DNA from: Clostridia bacterium | GTDB lineage: Bacteria; Bacillota; Clostridia; Christensenellales; Borkfalkiaceae | Assembly: GCA_017504065.1 (NCBI GenBank) | Contig: JAFVRU010000153.1 | Location: forward strand, 1 to 9,270 | DNA: 9,270 bases | Reading direction: 5' to 3' | In this document: positions 1-5,406 of the stretch, piece by piece | Layout: every line of letters starts with the position of its first letter | Numbering within the stretch: position 1 is the first letter of the stretch | Program-made: the position numbers and the translations under genes | The notes under the pieces: model-generated | Seen by the model: only the letters and a program-made list of their open reading frames with translations | What the model was told of the DNA's origin: nothing | Databases searched by the model: none

Positions 1-97
<97 letters not shown>

Positions 98-106
98 TTT
101 TCATTC

Positions 107-137
107 AAAAGACCTTACACATCGTAAGGTCTTTTTT
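107..137 (+). terminator. Rho-independent terminator of the rRNA operon
   Basis: A perfect 12-bp stem (107-118 with 124-135, AAAAGACCTTAC / GTAAGGTCTTTT) encloses a 5-base loop ACATC. The downstream arm ends in a run of six T (132-137). It starts about 10 bases after the 5S 3' end, the normal position for an rRNA operon terminator. Confidence 0.9.
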
Positions 138-158
138 CTATACTTCGATCTTTTTCGT

Positions 159-178
159 AAAACGTACGAGCGTTTTTT
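159..178 (+). other. Small inverted repeat with T-run (possible second terminator)
   Basis: AAAACG (159-164) and CGTTTT (171-176) can form a 6-bp stem with loop TACGAG, followed by more T. It lies 20 bases after the 5S terminator. It could be a weak back-up terminator or an operator upstream of the metal transporter. The stem is short and AT-rich, so either reading is tentative. Confidence 0.3.
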
Positions 179-195
179 CGTTTCACTACATATAT

Positions 196-201
196 TATAA
201 T
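196..201 (+). promoter_or_regulatory. Putative -10 box for the ZIP transporter gene
   Basis: A perfect TATAAT lies 49 bases before the start codon of the transporter. No good -35 exists at 16-18 bp: the sequence at 173-178 is TTTTTT. Because the rRNA terminator lies just upstream, a promoter is needed between 138 and 249, and this is the best candidate. It may need an activator, or it may be chance in AT-rich DNA. Confidence 0.4.
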
Positions 202-249
202 GTGGCGAATTATAAAATCGTCGTGATTTTTACGAAACGGAGAAAAGTT

Positions 250-1020
250 ATGAATCATACGTTAATGACGGTTCTTGGAATCGGGTTTATCTTTTTGATG
301 ACGGCGCTCGGAGCGTCGTTTGTCTATTTTTTTAAACGGGAATTTTCGGAAAAGCTTACCGCGTTGTTGTTTGGTTTTGCTTCGGGGATTATGTTGGCGG
401 CTTCGGTTTGGTCGCTTTTATTGCCCGCTATTGAGCAATCCACAGGTAGATTTCCGTTTATTCCCGCAACCGTTGGCTTTTTATGCGGGGGATTGTTGAT
501 TATTCTTCTTGCAAAGCAGATGGAACGAGTCAAGGAGAAAAGCAACGAAGACGCTTCGAGTTTAAAATACATGAAATTGTTTTTTGCCGTAACGCTGCAT
601 AATATCCCTGAAGGCTTGGCTGTGGGGTTCGCGTTTGGCGCGGCGAGCGCAATCGGCTCAACTGCCGCCTACGTAACGGCTTTGGGCTTGGCTTTCGGTA
701 TCGGAATTCAAAACTTCCCCGAAGGCGCAGCGGTAGCTCTACCGCTAAAAAGCACCTTCAAAAGCCGAAAAAAAGCGTTTTTTTATGGCGCGATGAGTGG
801 AATAGTCGAGCCGTTTTTTGCGGTTTTAGGCTATTTTTTGGCAGCATATTTACAAATTTTACAACCATGGTTGCTCTCTTTTGCTGCGGGAGCGATGGTA
901 TTTGTAGTCGCAGAAGACTTATTGCCGGAGTCAAAAACGGAAAGATCGGCGTTTTTATGCGCTTGCGGAGTCATGGTCGGGTTTGCGTTAATGATGGCAT
1001 TGGACGTATCGCTTGGATAA
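250..1020 (+). CDS. ZIP-family divalent metal transporter (ZupT/GufA-like)
   Basis: The 256-residue protein is a polytopic inner-membrane protein expected to import zinc or another divalent metal. Family signatures are clear: HNIPEG at 117-122 and QNFPEG at 154-159 are the paired metal-binding motifs of helices 4 and 5 in ZIP carriers. Glu187-Pro188 and EDLLPE (222-227) match later conserved acidic sites. About eight hydrophobic segments fit the ZIP fold, with a short charged loop around 90-107 (MERVKEKSNEDASS) in place of the His-rich loop of many ZIPs. ATG 250 is chosen because GGAGAAAAG stands just before it and the fold begins there; the frame stays open upstream into the 5S gene, but those codons are not coding. 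The gene stands alone, between the rRNA terminator and the promoter of the next gene. Family assignment is firm; the metal is not known. Confidence 0.92.
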   Translation: MNHTLMTVLGIGFIFLMTALGASFVYFFKREFSEKLTALLFGFASGIMLAASVWSLLLPAIEQSTGRFPFIPATVGFLCGGLLIILLAKQMERVKEKSNEDASSLKYMKLFFAVTLHNIPEGLAVGFAFGAASAIGSTAAYVTALGLAFGIGIQNFPEGAAVALPLKSTFKSRKKAFFYGAMSGIVEPFFAVLGYFLAAYLQILQPWLLSFAAGAMVFVVAEDLLPESKTERSAFLCACGVMVGFALMMALDVSLG

Positions 1021-1048
1021 ATCATTTCGGAAAAGGGATATAGAAAGC

Positions 1049-1077
1049 TTGACAGAAACCCGAAAATGTGATATGAT
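1049..1077 (+). promoter_or_regulatory. Sigma-A promoter of the repeat lipoprotein
   Basis: TTGACA (1049-1054), a 17-bp spacer and TATGAT (1072-1077), with TG at 1069-1070 forming an extended -10. Transcription would start near 1084, leaving a 5' UTR of about 27 purine-rich bases that contains the ribosome binding site AGGAAAG. This is a near-consensus strong promoter, so the lipoprotein is transcribed separately from the transporter gene. Confidence 0.85.
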
Positions 1078-1110
1078 AAACAAAAGAAAAAAAAATAAGG
1101 CAGGAAAGTT

Positions 1111-2055
1111 ATGAAAAAATTTTTACTTTGGATCTTGGCGGCGATTGCGTCCGTATGCATGATTGCAGGTTGCGGAGCTTCGGATAAAGAAAGCGGGGCA
1201 ACTTATACGGTTACGTTCCGTCAAGCAGGTTGTGAAGACATCGTGAAAACGGTGAGCGACGGCGGGGATTTGACAGACGTCCCGACTCCGCAAACAAAAA
1301 AAGGCTATACCGTAACTTGGAGTCAGACCACGTTTGACGATATCACGCAAGATATTCTTGTTACCGCAGTAGCTACGCCGAACGAATATACGATTACGTA
1401 CGACGCGAACGGCGGTACGGTAGAGCCTACAACGCAAGTGGTGGTTTACGATTCCACGCCTGTGCTTGCAACGCCGACTCGCGATGGTTTCACGTTTACG
1501 AATTGGACGTACGATGGAAAAGGTATTTCCGAAAAATGGACGATTGCCCAAGACGTTACGTTGAAAGCGCAATGGGTAGAAAATACGCCGAATTATTACA
1601 GTATTACGTTCGTGCAAGAAGGACAGGAAAATATTGTCATTGAAAACGTTTTGGAAGGCACGGATTACACGGCGCAAGTTCCTACTCCGAAATCGGTTAC
1701 GGGTTATAACGTTGCTTGGAAAGTAGAAGATTTAGCAAAACTTGCTAACGTACAGGAAAACGTAGTCGTAACCGCGCAAGCAACGGCGAAAACATATACG
1801 TTAAATCTGACAACAGAGCAAGGTACGATAGCGCAACCGACGATGACGGTAATCTATGGCGAAGTGTATACGCTGCCGAAATTGGCGGATACCAAGGACT
1901 ATCTTTTCAAGGGCTGGAAAATTGGCAATGATACGATTGCTTCAACGGGAACGTGGAGTTTAGATTCGGCTGCGACGTATACCTTACAAGCGGTATGGGA
2001 AGAAGTTGCGCCCCCCGACATTGATGACGACGAAAATTGGACGGATAATTATTGA
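1111..2055 (+). CDS. Secreted lipoprotein with four InlB/Flg_new-type repeats
   Basis: The 314-residue protein has a lipoprotein signal peptide: MKK, a hydrophobic stretch at 4-17, and lipobox IAG-Cys21. It should be cleaved before Cys21 and tethered to the outer face of the membrane. The rest is four beta-rich repeats of 60-70 residues at about 31-91, 92-157, 162-228 and 228-297. Repeats 2 and 4 are classic Listeria-Bacteroides (InlB B, Flg_new) repeats: YTITYDANGGTVEPTTQV with GFTFTNW and LKAQW, and the weaker YLFKGW with LQAVW. Repeats 1 and 3 are a diverged subtype sharing ITF-Q-G--ENIV, VPTP and GY-V-W. The order is therefore A-B-A-B, followed by an acidic tail DIDDDENWTDNY. No sorting motif or enzyme domain is visible. 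ATG 1111 follows AAGG and AGGAAAG, and a consensus promoter lies upstream. The exact role is unknown; adhesion or a surface scaffold is a guess from the family. Confidence 0.9.
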   Translation: MKKFLLWILAAIASVCMIAGCGASDKESGATYTVTFRQAGCEDIVKTVSDGGDLTDVPTPQTKKGYTVTWSQTTFDDITQDILVTAVATPNEYTITYDANGGTVEPTTQVVVYDSTPVLATPTRDGFTFTNWTYDGKGISEKWTIAQDVTLKAQWVENTPNYYSITFVQEGQENIVIENVLEGTDYTAQVPTPKSVTGYNVAWKVEDLAKLANVQENVVVTAQATAKTYTLNLTTEQGTIAQPTMTVIYGEVYTLPKLADTKDYLFKGWKIGNDTIASTGTWSLDSAATYTLQAVWEEVAPPDIDDDENWTDNY

Positions 2056-2070
2056 GATACAATCAAAAAG

Positions 2071-2106
2071 AAAAAGCTTTTCGCGGACAGCGAAAAGCTT
2101 TTTTGC
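2071..2106. terminator. Bidirectional terminator between convergent genes
   Basis: A perfect 14-bp stem (2071-2084 with 2090-2103, AAAAAGCTTTTCGC / GCGAAAAGCTTTTT) has the loop GGACA. On the + strand it ends in a T-run after the lipoprotein stop at 2055. On the minus strand the left arm, read in reverse, also ends in a T-run, and it lies just after the dapB stop at 2120. It therefore serves both transcription units. Confidence 0.9.
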
Positions 2107-2119
2107 TTATCAAAAGGAG

Positions 2120-2881
2120 TTATTCTTCAGCCAAAAGATCTTTCATCTCGTACATGCCTGCGGGTTTTCCGTTTAAGAACTTTGCTGCACGGATCGCACC
2201 TGCCGCAAAAACCCGTTTAGATCTTGCACTATGGGTAATGGTAACGATCTCGTCTTCGCCTGCAAACATGACTTCGTGTTCCCCGACGATTGTTCCGCCA
2301 CGAACGGCGTGCATACCGATCTCGCTCTTTTCTCTTGCTCCGACAATTCCGTCGCGACCGTTTACCAGCCGCTTTTTGCCTTGGAAAGCTTCGTTCACCG
2401 ATTCGGCAAGCATCAATGCCGTGCCTGACGGAGCGTCTTTTTTCAAGTTGTGGTGGCGCTCGATGATTTCCACGTCAAACGCTTCGCCCAAAACTTCCGC
2501 CGCCGTTTTGCAAAGCGCTTGCATCAGGTTCACGCCGAGCGACAAGTTCGCCGTTTTAAAAATCGCGACGTCTTTGGAGTATTCCGCAACCGTTTCTAAA
2601 TCTTCCGCGGTGAAGCCCGTGGAAGCCAAGACGATACCGACGTTATGCGCTTTCGCGTACTCCAAGCGTTCCTGCAACCCGATAGGGGACGAGAAATCGA
2701 TAATCACGTCCGTTTCTTCCTGAACGCCTGAAAAGCTTTGATAGACGGGTACGCTCAGTTGTTTCGGGTATAAATCCACGCCGCAAACGGCTATCGCTCC
2801 GCAGTCGTCTTTTAAAAGTTCGAGCACGTTTCCGCCCATTTTTCCGCATGCGCCGCAAAGTAAAATTCTCGTTTTCATCAC
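2120..2881 (-). CDS. dapB: 4-hydroxy-tetrahydrodipicolinate reductase
   Basis: DapB reduces the product of DapA with NAD(P)H to tetrahydrodipicolinate, in the cytosol, in the diaminopimelate/lysine pathway. The 253-residue length is slightly short of the family norm (about 250-270). Visible signatures: the nucleotide-binding loop GACGKMG near residues 10-16, DFSSP, the STGF loop near 87-90, NLSLGVN, the active-site block ERHHNLKKDAPSGTA near 140-154 (catalytic His-His and Lys, Gly-Thr substrate loop), and the C-terminal RGGTIVGEHEV. It is the last gene of asd-dapA-dapB. Two starts are possible: GTG at 2881, 8 bases after a GGAG, and ATG at 2878, 11 bases after it. ATG 2878 overlaps the dapA TGA by one base (TGATG) and GTG 2881 overlaps by four (GTGA), so either way translation is probably coupled to dapA. 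Confidence 0.97.
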   Translation of the reverse strand: MMKTRILLCGACGKMGGNVLELLKDDCGAIAVCGVDLYPKQLSVPVYQSFSGVQEETDVIIDFSSPIGLQERLEYAKAHNVGIVLASTGFTAEDLETVAEYSKDVAIFKTANLSLGVNLMQALCKTAAEVLGEAFDVEIIERHHNLKKDAPSGTALMLAESVNEAFQGKKRLVNGRDGIVGAREKSEIGMHAVRGGTIVGEHEVMFAGEDEIVTITHSARSKRVFAAGAIRAAKFLNGKPAGMYEMKDLLAEE

Positions 2882-3768
2882 GCTTTTATCTCCAAACCGA
2901 AATTTTGCATAGCCGCAATCAGCTTTTCACGGTTCGCAGGTTCTAATTGTGTCAACGGCGCGCGGGGTACGCCCGCGTTAAACCCGAGCAAGTTCATCGC
3001 TTCTTTTACGGGAATGGGGTTGACTTCGACAAAACAAGCGCTCGCGAGCGGTAAAAGTTGATCGTTCCAAGCCGCCGCTTCCGCCAAATTCCCGTCTTTG
3101 ACAAGCGTGCAAAGCTTTTTCACAGCCGCGGGAACGATATTCGAAAGCACGGAAATTACGCCCGCGCCACCGACTGCAAGGATCGGGAAATTCAAAGCGT
3201 CTTCGCCAGAATACACGTCGCATTTGTCGCGTACGAGCCGAAGCGTTTCCATGGTCTTACTCATATTTCCGCCCGCGTCTTTGATTCCCGCGATGTTGGG
3301 AATTTCCGCAATCTTCGCCATCGTGGCGGGTTGAATTTCCACGCCCGTCCGACCGGGAACGTTGTAAGCGATCACGGGAATAGAAACGGACTCGCAAATC
3401 GCTTTGTAGTATTCCACAAGCCCGTTTTGCGTGCATTTGTTGTAGTAGGGGGTAACGGCAAGTAAGCCGTCCGCGCCGAACCTTTCCGCAGCTTGCGCGG
3501 TATATACCGCGTCGCGGGTACTGTTGCTACCGCAACCGAAAATCACTTTCGTTCTGCCGTTGATTTTTTTGACGGCATAGTCCATCAATACGTGTTCTTC
3601 TTCAAAAGTCATCGTGGACGGTTCGCCCGTCGTACCGAGAAGAATGATGGCGTCCGTGCCGTTCGCGATTTGGTGTTCGATCAGTTCGCCGAGTACTTCG
3701 TAATCCACGCCTGTTTCGTTAAACGGGGTAATGAGCGCTGTACCGCTGCCTTGAAAAAATCCTTTCAT
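2878..3768 (-). CDS. dapA: 4-hydroxy-tetrahydrodipicolinate synthase
   Basis: DapA condenses pyruvate with aspartate semialdehyde, the committed step of the diaminopimelate/lysine pathway. The 296-residue TIM-barrel protein has the full active site. Lys163 in GIKDAGG is the Schiff-base lysine (E. coli Lys161). Thr46-Thr47 in GTTGE, Tyr135 in YNVPGRTG and Tyr109 in TPYYNK form the Thr-Tyr-Tyr proton relay, the last reaching into the neighbouring subunit. Arg140 binds the semialdehyde carboxylate. The gene lies 36 bases after asd and overlaps dapB. The only clear ribosome binding site, GGAG at 3786-3783, is 14 bases from ATG 3768, which is unusually far. A four-codon ORF starts in between and overlaps this ATG. 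The start is still well supported, because MKGFFQGSGTALITPF matches the usual DapA N-terminus. Confidence 0.97.
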   Translation of the reverse strand: MKGFFQGSGTALITPFNETGVDYEVLGELIEHQIANGTDAIILLGTTGEPSTMTFEEEHVLMDYAVKKINGRTKVIFGCGSNSTRDAVYTAQAAERFGADGLLAVTPYYNKCTQNGLVEYYKAICESVSIPVIAYNVPGRTGVEIQPATMAKIAEIPNIAGIKDAGGNMSKTMETLRLVRDKCDVYSGEDALNFPILAVGGAGVISVLSNIVPAAVKKLCTLVKDGNLAEAAAWNDQLLPLASACFVEVNPIPVKEAMNLLGFNAGVPRAPLTQLEPANREKLIAAMQNFGLEIKA

Positions 3769-3804
3769 AATCGTATCATATTCTCCAATTTCTTTTTTTG
3801 TGCG

Positions 3805-4884
3805 TCAGTCCATATACCCTTTGGCTGCAAGAAGTTCCGCAAGCAACACCGCGCCACCTGCCGCGCCGCGCAGCGTATTGTGCGACAGCCCGATGAATTT
3901 GTAGTCGAAAAGGGTATCTTCACGAAGTCTGCCCGCCGTAACGCCCATGCCGCCGAATTGCATACGGTCGAGTTTGGCTTGCGGACGGTTGTCTTCTTCG
4001 AAATACGTTAAAAATTGCGCGGGAGCGGACGGCAAACCGAGCTTTTGCGGCTCGCCTTGGAAATTCTTCCACGCTTCCAAAATTTGTTCTTTCGTCGGCT
4101 TTTGTTCAAAGCTTACGAACACCGCCGCCGTGTGCCCGTCGGAAACGGGTACGCGCAAGCATTGCGCGGTGATCACGGGGGATTGCGCGGAAACGATTTC
4201 GCCGTTTTCTACGCTACCCCAAATTTTCAACGGTTCTTTTTCGCTCTTTTCTTCTTCGCCGCCGATATAGGGGATTACGTTATCGAGAATTTCAGGCATC
4301 GTTTTAAATGTTTTGCCCGCGCCGGAAATCGCTTGGTAGGTGCATACCGCTGCGTCTTTGATCCCGAACCCTTTCAAGGGATGCAAAAGGGGTACGTAGG
4401 ATTGCAAGGAACAGTTGGATTTTACTGCGATAAAGCCGCGCTTGGTTTGCAATCTTTTGCGTTGCGCGGGAATCACGTCCAAATGCTCCGCGTTGATTTC
4501 GGGAATAATCATCGGCACGTCTGCTGTGAAGCGGTGCGCCGAGTTGTTCGAAACAACGGGCACTTCTTTTTTTGCGTACGCTTCTTCGATCGCGCGGATT
4601 TTCGCTTTGTCCATATTCACCGCGCAGAACACGAAATCGACCTTGGCGGCAATTTCGTCCATATCCGCTTCCGCGTCCAAAACGGTCATCGTCTTATAAG
4701 ATTCAGGGATCGGGGTTTCAAAGGACCACTTTTCCCCAACGGCTTCCGCGTACGTTTTTCCTGCCGAACGGGCAGACGCCGCGAGCGCGGTAACTTTGAA
4801 CCAAGGGTGGTTGGCAAGCAGTAACATAAACCGTTGCCCGACCATACCGGTAGCGCCGATTACACCAACGTTGTAAGTTTTCAT
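3805..4884 (-). CDS. asd: Aspartate-semialdehyde dehydrogenase, archaeal/eukaryotic-type branch
   Basis: Asd reduces aspartyl phosphate to aspartate semialdehyde with NADPH and so supplies DapA. The protein has 359 residues. GATGMVG (10-16) is the NADP-binding loop of the Rossmann fold. Cys158 in SNCSLQ is the catalytic nucleophile. Arg244 and His251 in LRVPVSDGHT are the substrate-binding arginine and catalytic base. Gln184 in YQAISGAGK fits the conserved glutamine region. Length, the PEIN segment (128-131) and the VPVSDGHT block fit the branch typical of archaea, fungi and some bacteria (TIGR00978-like) better than the E. coli or B. subtilis type; that placement is from memory of motifs. 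ATG 4884 follows AAGGAG with an 8-base gap. It is the first gene of the operon, directly behind a lysine riboswitch, so lysine should switch off the whole operon. Confidence 0.95.
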   Translation of the reverse strand: MKTYNVGVIGATGMVGQRFMLLLANHPWFKVTALAASARSAGKTYAEAVGEKWSFETPIPESYKTMTVLDAEADMDEIAAKVDFVFCAVNMDKAKIRAIEEAYAKKEVPVVSNNSAHRFTADVPMIIPEINAEHLDVIPAQRKRLQTKRGFIAVKSNCSLQSYVPLLHPLKGFGIKDAAVCTYQAISGAGKTFKTMPEILDNVIPYIGGEEEKSEKEPLKIWGSVENGEIVSAQSPVITAQCLRVPVSDGHTAAVFVSFEQKPTKEQILEAWKNFQGEPQKLGLPSAPAQFLTYFEEDNRPQAKLDRMQFGGMGVTAGRLREDTLFDYKFIGLSHNTLRGAAGGAVLLAELLAAKGYMD

Positions 4885-4924
4885 AACAAAATCTCCTTAT
4901 ATTGTAAAAAAATAGAAACAAAGT

Positions 4925-4950
4925 AAAATAAAAAGACGGGAAACCGTCTT
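4925..4950 (-). terminator. Intrinsic terminator of the lysine riboswitch (expression platform)
   Basis: Read on the minus strand, AAGACGG (4950-4944) pairs with CCGTCTT (4939-4933) around a TTTC loop, giving 7 bp, followed by TTTTTATTTT. It lies 41 bases before the asd start codon and 34 bases after the aptamer, the standard place for an L-box attenuator. Its left arm can also pair with GACGG-complementary bases upstream in the aptamer (see the findings), so it should form only when lysine is bound. Confidence 0.88.
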
Positions 4951-4984
4951 AAGAAGCTAAGATAAATCCTATTCGGGATTACGC

Positions 4985-5154
4985 AAATAGTGCTTCACGG
5001 ACGGTGACAGTCATACGGGTATTCTCCCGGATGCCCAGCGCGAATGTGGGGGATTGCGCTTCGGCGGAGATACCCTTTCGCCGTTGCGTCCGCGCAAAGG
5101 TTTTCCCAAAACCTGCTCTTCAACGGTTACTCTTGTTCTTCCGCTCCTCTATTT
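4985..5154 (-). promoter_or_regulatory. Lysine riboswitch (L-box) aptamer
   Basis: Read on the minus strand, the conserved L-box core appears in order: AGGAGCGG, AGAGTAAC (5133-5126), CGCCGAAGCG (around 5066-5057), GCTGGG (5039-5034), GACTGTCA (5012-5005) and GTGAAGCACTATTTGCG at the 3' end. Helices can be drawn: P1 AAATAG/CTATTT (5154-5149 with 4990-4985); an inner P2 CCGTTG/CAACGG (5126-5121 with 5086-5081); a P2 end hairpin AGGTTTT-GGG-AAAACCT (5114-5098); P3 AGCGC/GCGCT; and P4 CGGG-AGAATA-CCCG. The GGG loop of P2 and the CCCCC loop of P3 can form the kissing contact known for this class. It stands between a sigma-A promoter and the terminator in front of asd-dapA-dapB. Known function of the class: binding of lysine lowers expression. 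Confidence 0.95.
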
Positions 5155-5163
5155 AGCAATGTA

Positions 5164-5192
5164 ATTGTACCATATCTTTTCATAAATGTCAA
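5164..5192 (-). promoter_or_regulatory. Sigma-A promoter of the riboswitch-asd-dapA-dapB operon
   Basis: On the minus strand TTGACA (5192-5187) and TACAAT (5169-5164) are separated by exactly 17 bp, with TG at 5172-5171 giving an extended -10. The predicted start, near 5157, is just 3 bases before the 5' strand of aptamer helix P1, as expected for an L-box leader. Confidence 0.88.
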
Positions 5193-5261
5193 AGAATTTT
5201 CCTATTTTTTTGAAACTTGAAAATTTTATTTTAAATTCTTTCAAATTTTTCTAAAAATTCC
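5193..5261. other. AT-rich divergent intergenic core
   Basis: This stretch between the two divergent -35 boxes is made almost entirely of A and T runs. It contains TTGAAA and TTTCAA as a loose inverted repeat (about 5217-5244). No ORF or RNA gene is seen. A-tracts flank both promoters and could act as UP elements for RNA polymerase alpha subunits. No specific operator is recognisable. Confidence 0.5.
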
Positions 5262-5290
5262 TTGAAATAATCCGAAATTTGTAGTACAAT
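5262..5290 (+). promoter_or_regulatory. Sigma-A promoter of the membrane protein-methyltransferase-hslO-TPR operon
   Basis: TTGAAA (5262-5267), a 17-bp spacer and TACAAT (5285-5290). Transcription should start near 5297 and give a leader of about 110 bases before ATG 5407. The -35 differs from consensus by one base (TTGAAA for TTGACA). It is divergent from the lysine operon promoter, with 69 bases between the -35 boxes. Confidence 0.8.
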
Positions 5291-5317
5291 AAAAGGAGCG
5301 GTAGATTGGAAACTACA

Positions 5318-5351
5318 TTTTCCGTTCTTAAACGTTTAGGCGAACGGAAAA
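5318..5351 (+). promoter_or_regulatory. Leader hairpin 1 with palindromic loop
   Basis: A perfect 10-bp inverted repeat, TTTTCCGTTC (5318-5327) and GAACGGAAAA (5342-5351), encloses a 14-base loop. The loop holds the 10-base palindrome TAAACGTTTA (5329-5338). It lies in the 5' UTR of the membrane-protein operon. It has no T-run directly after it, so it is not an intrinsic terminator. It could be an operator at the DNA level or a regulatory or stabilising RNA structure. No known riboswitch class is recognised. Confidence 0.6.
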
Positions 5352-5358
5352 ACGGGTA

Positions 5359-5387
5359 TATAAAATCGATCGTCCGCGATCTTTATA
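5359..5387 (+). promoter_or_regulatory. Leader hairpin 2
   Basis: TATAAA (5359-5364) pairs with TTTATA (5382-5387), and GATCG (5368-5372) pairs with CGATC (5377-5381), around a TCCG loop, with a three-base bulge ATC on the 5' side. It ends 9 bases before the GGAG ribosome binding site (5397-5400) of the next gene, so it could affect translation. Structure is inferred by eye only. Confidence 0.5.
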
Positions 5388-5406
5388 AAGTTTTTCGGAG
5401 TATACA

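Noticed and set aside
1123..1677. 184-codon minus-strand ORF opposite the lipoprotein
   Set aside because: Composition is Arg/Phe/Ile-heavy with no domain pattern. The + strand has a signal peptide, repeats and a promoter.
2052..2723. 223-codon + strand ORF opposite dapB
   Set aside because: It runs through the bidirectional terminator and is antisense to a clearly recognised dapB; it is Ser/Ala/Lys-rich with no motif.
4015..4824. 269-codon + strand ORF opposite asd
   Set aside because: It is antisense to a gene with complete active-site motifs and is rich in Arg, Phe and His, as expected of a shadow frame.
4885..5160. T-box leader or small protein gene upstream of asd
   Set aside because: No T-box AGGGUGGNACCGCG sequence is present, and the conserved L-box blocks explain the whole stretch.
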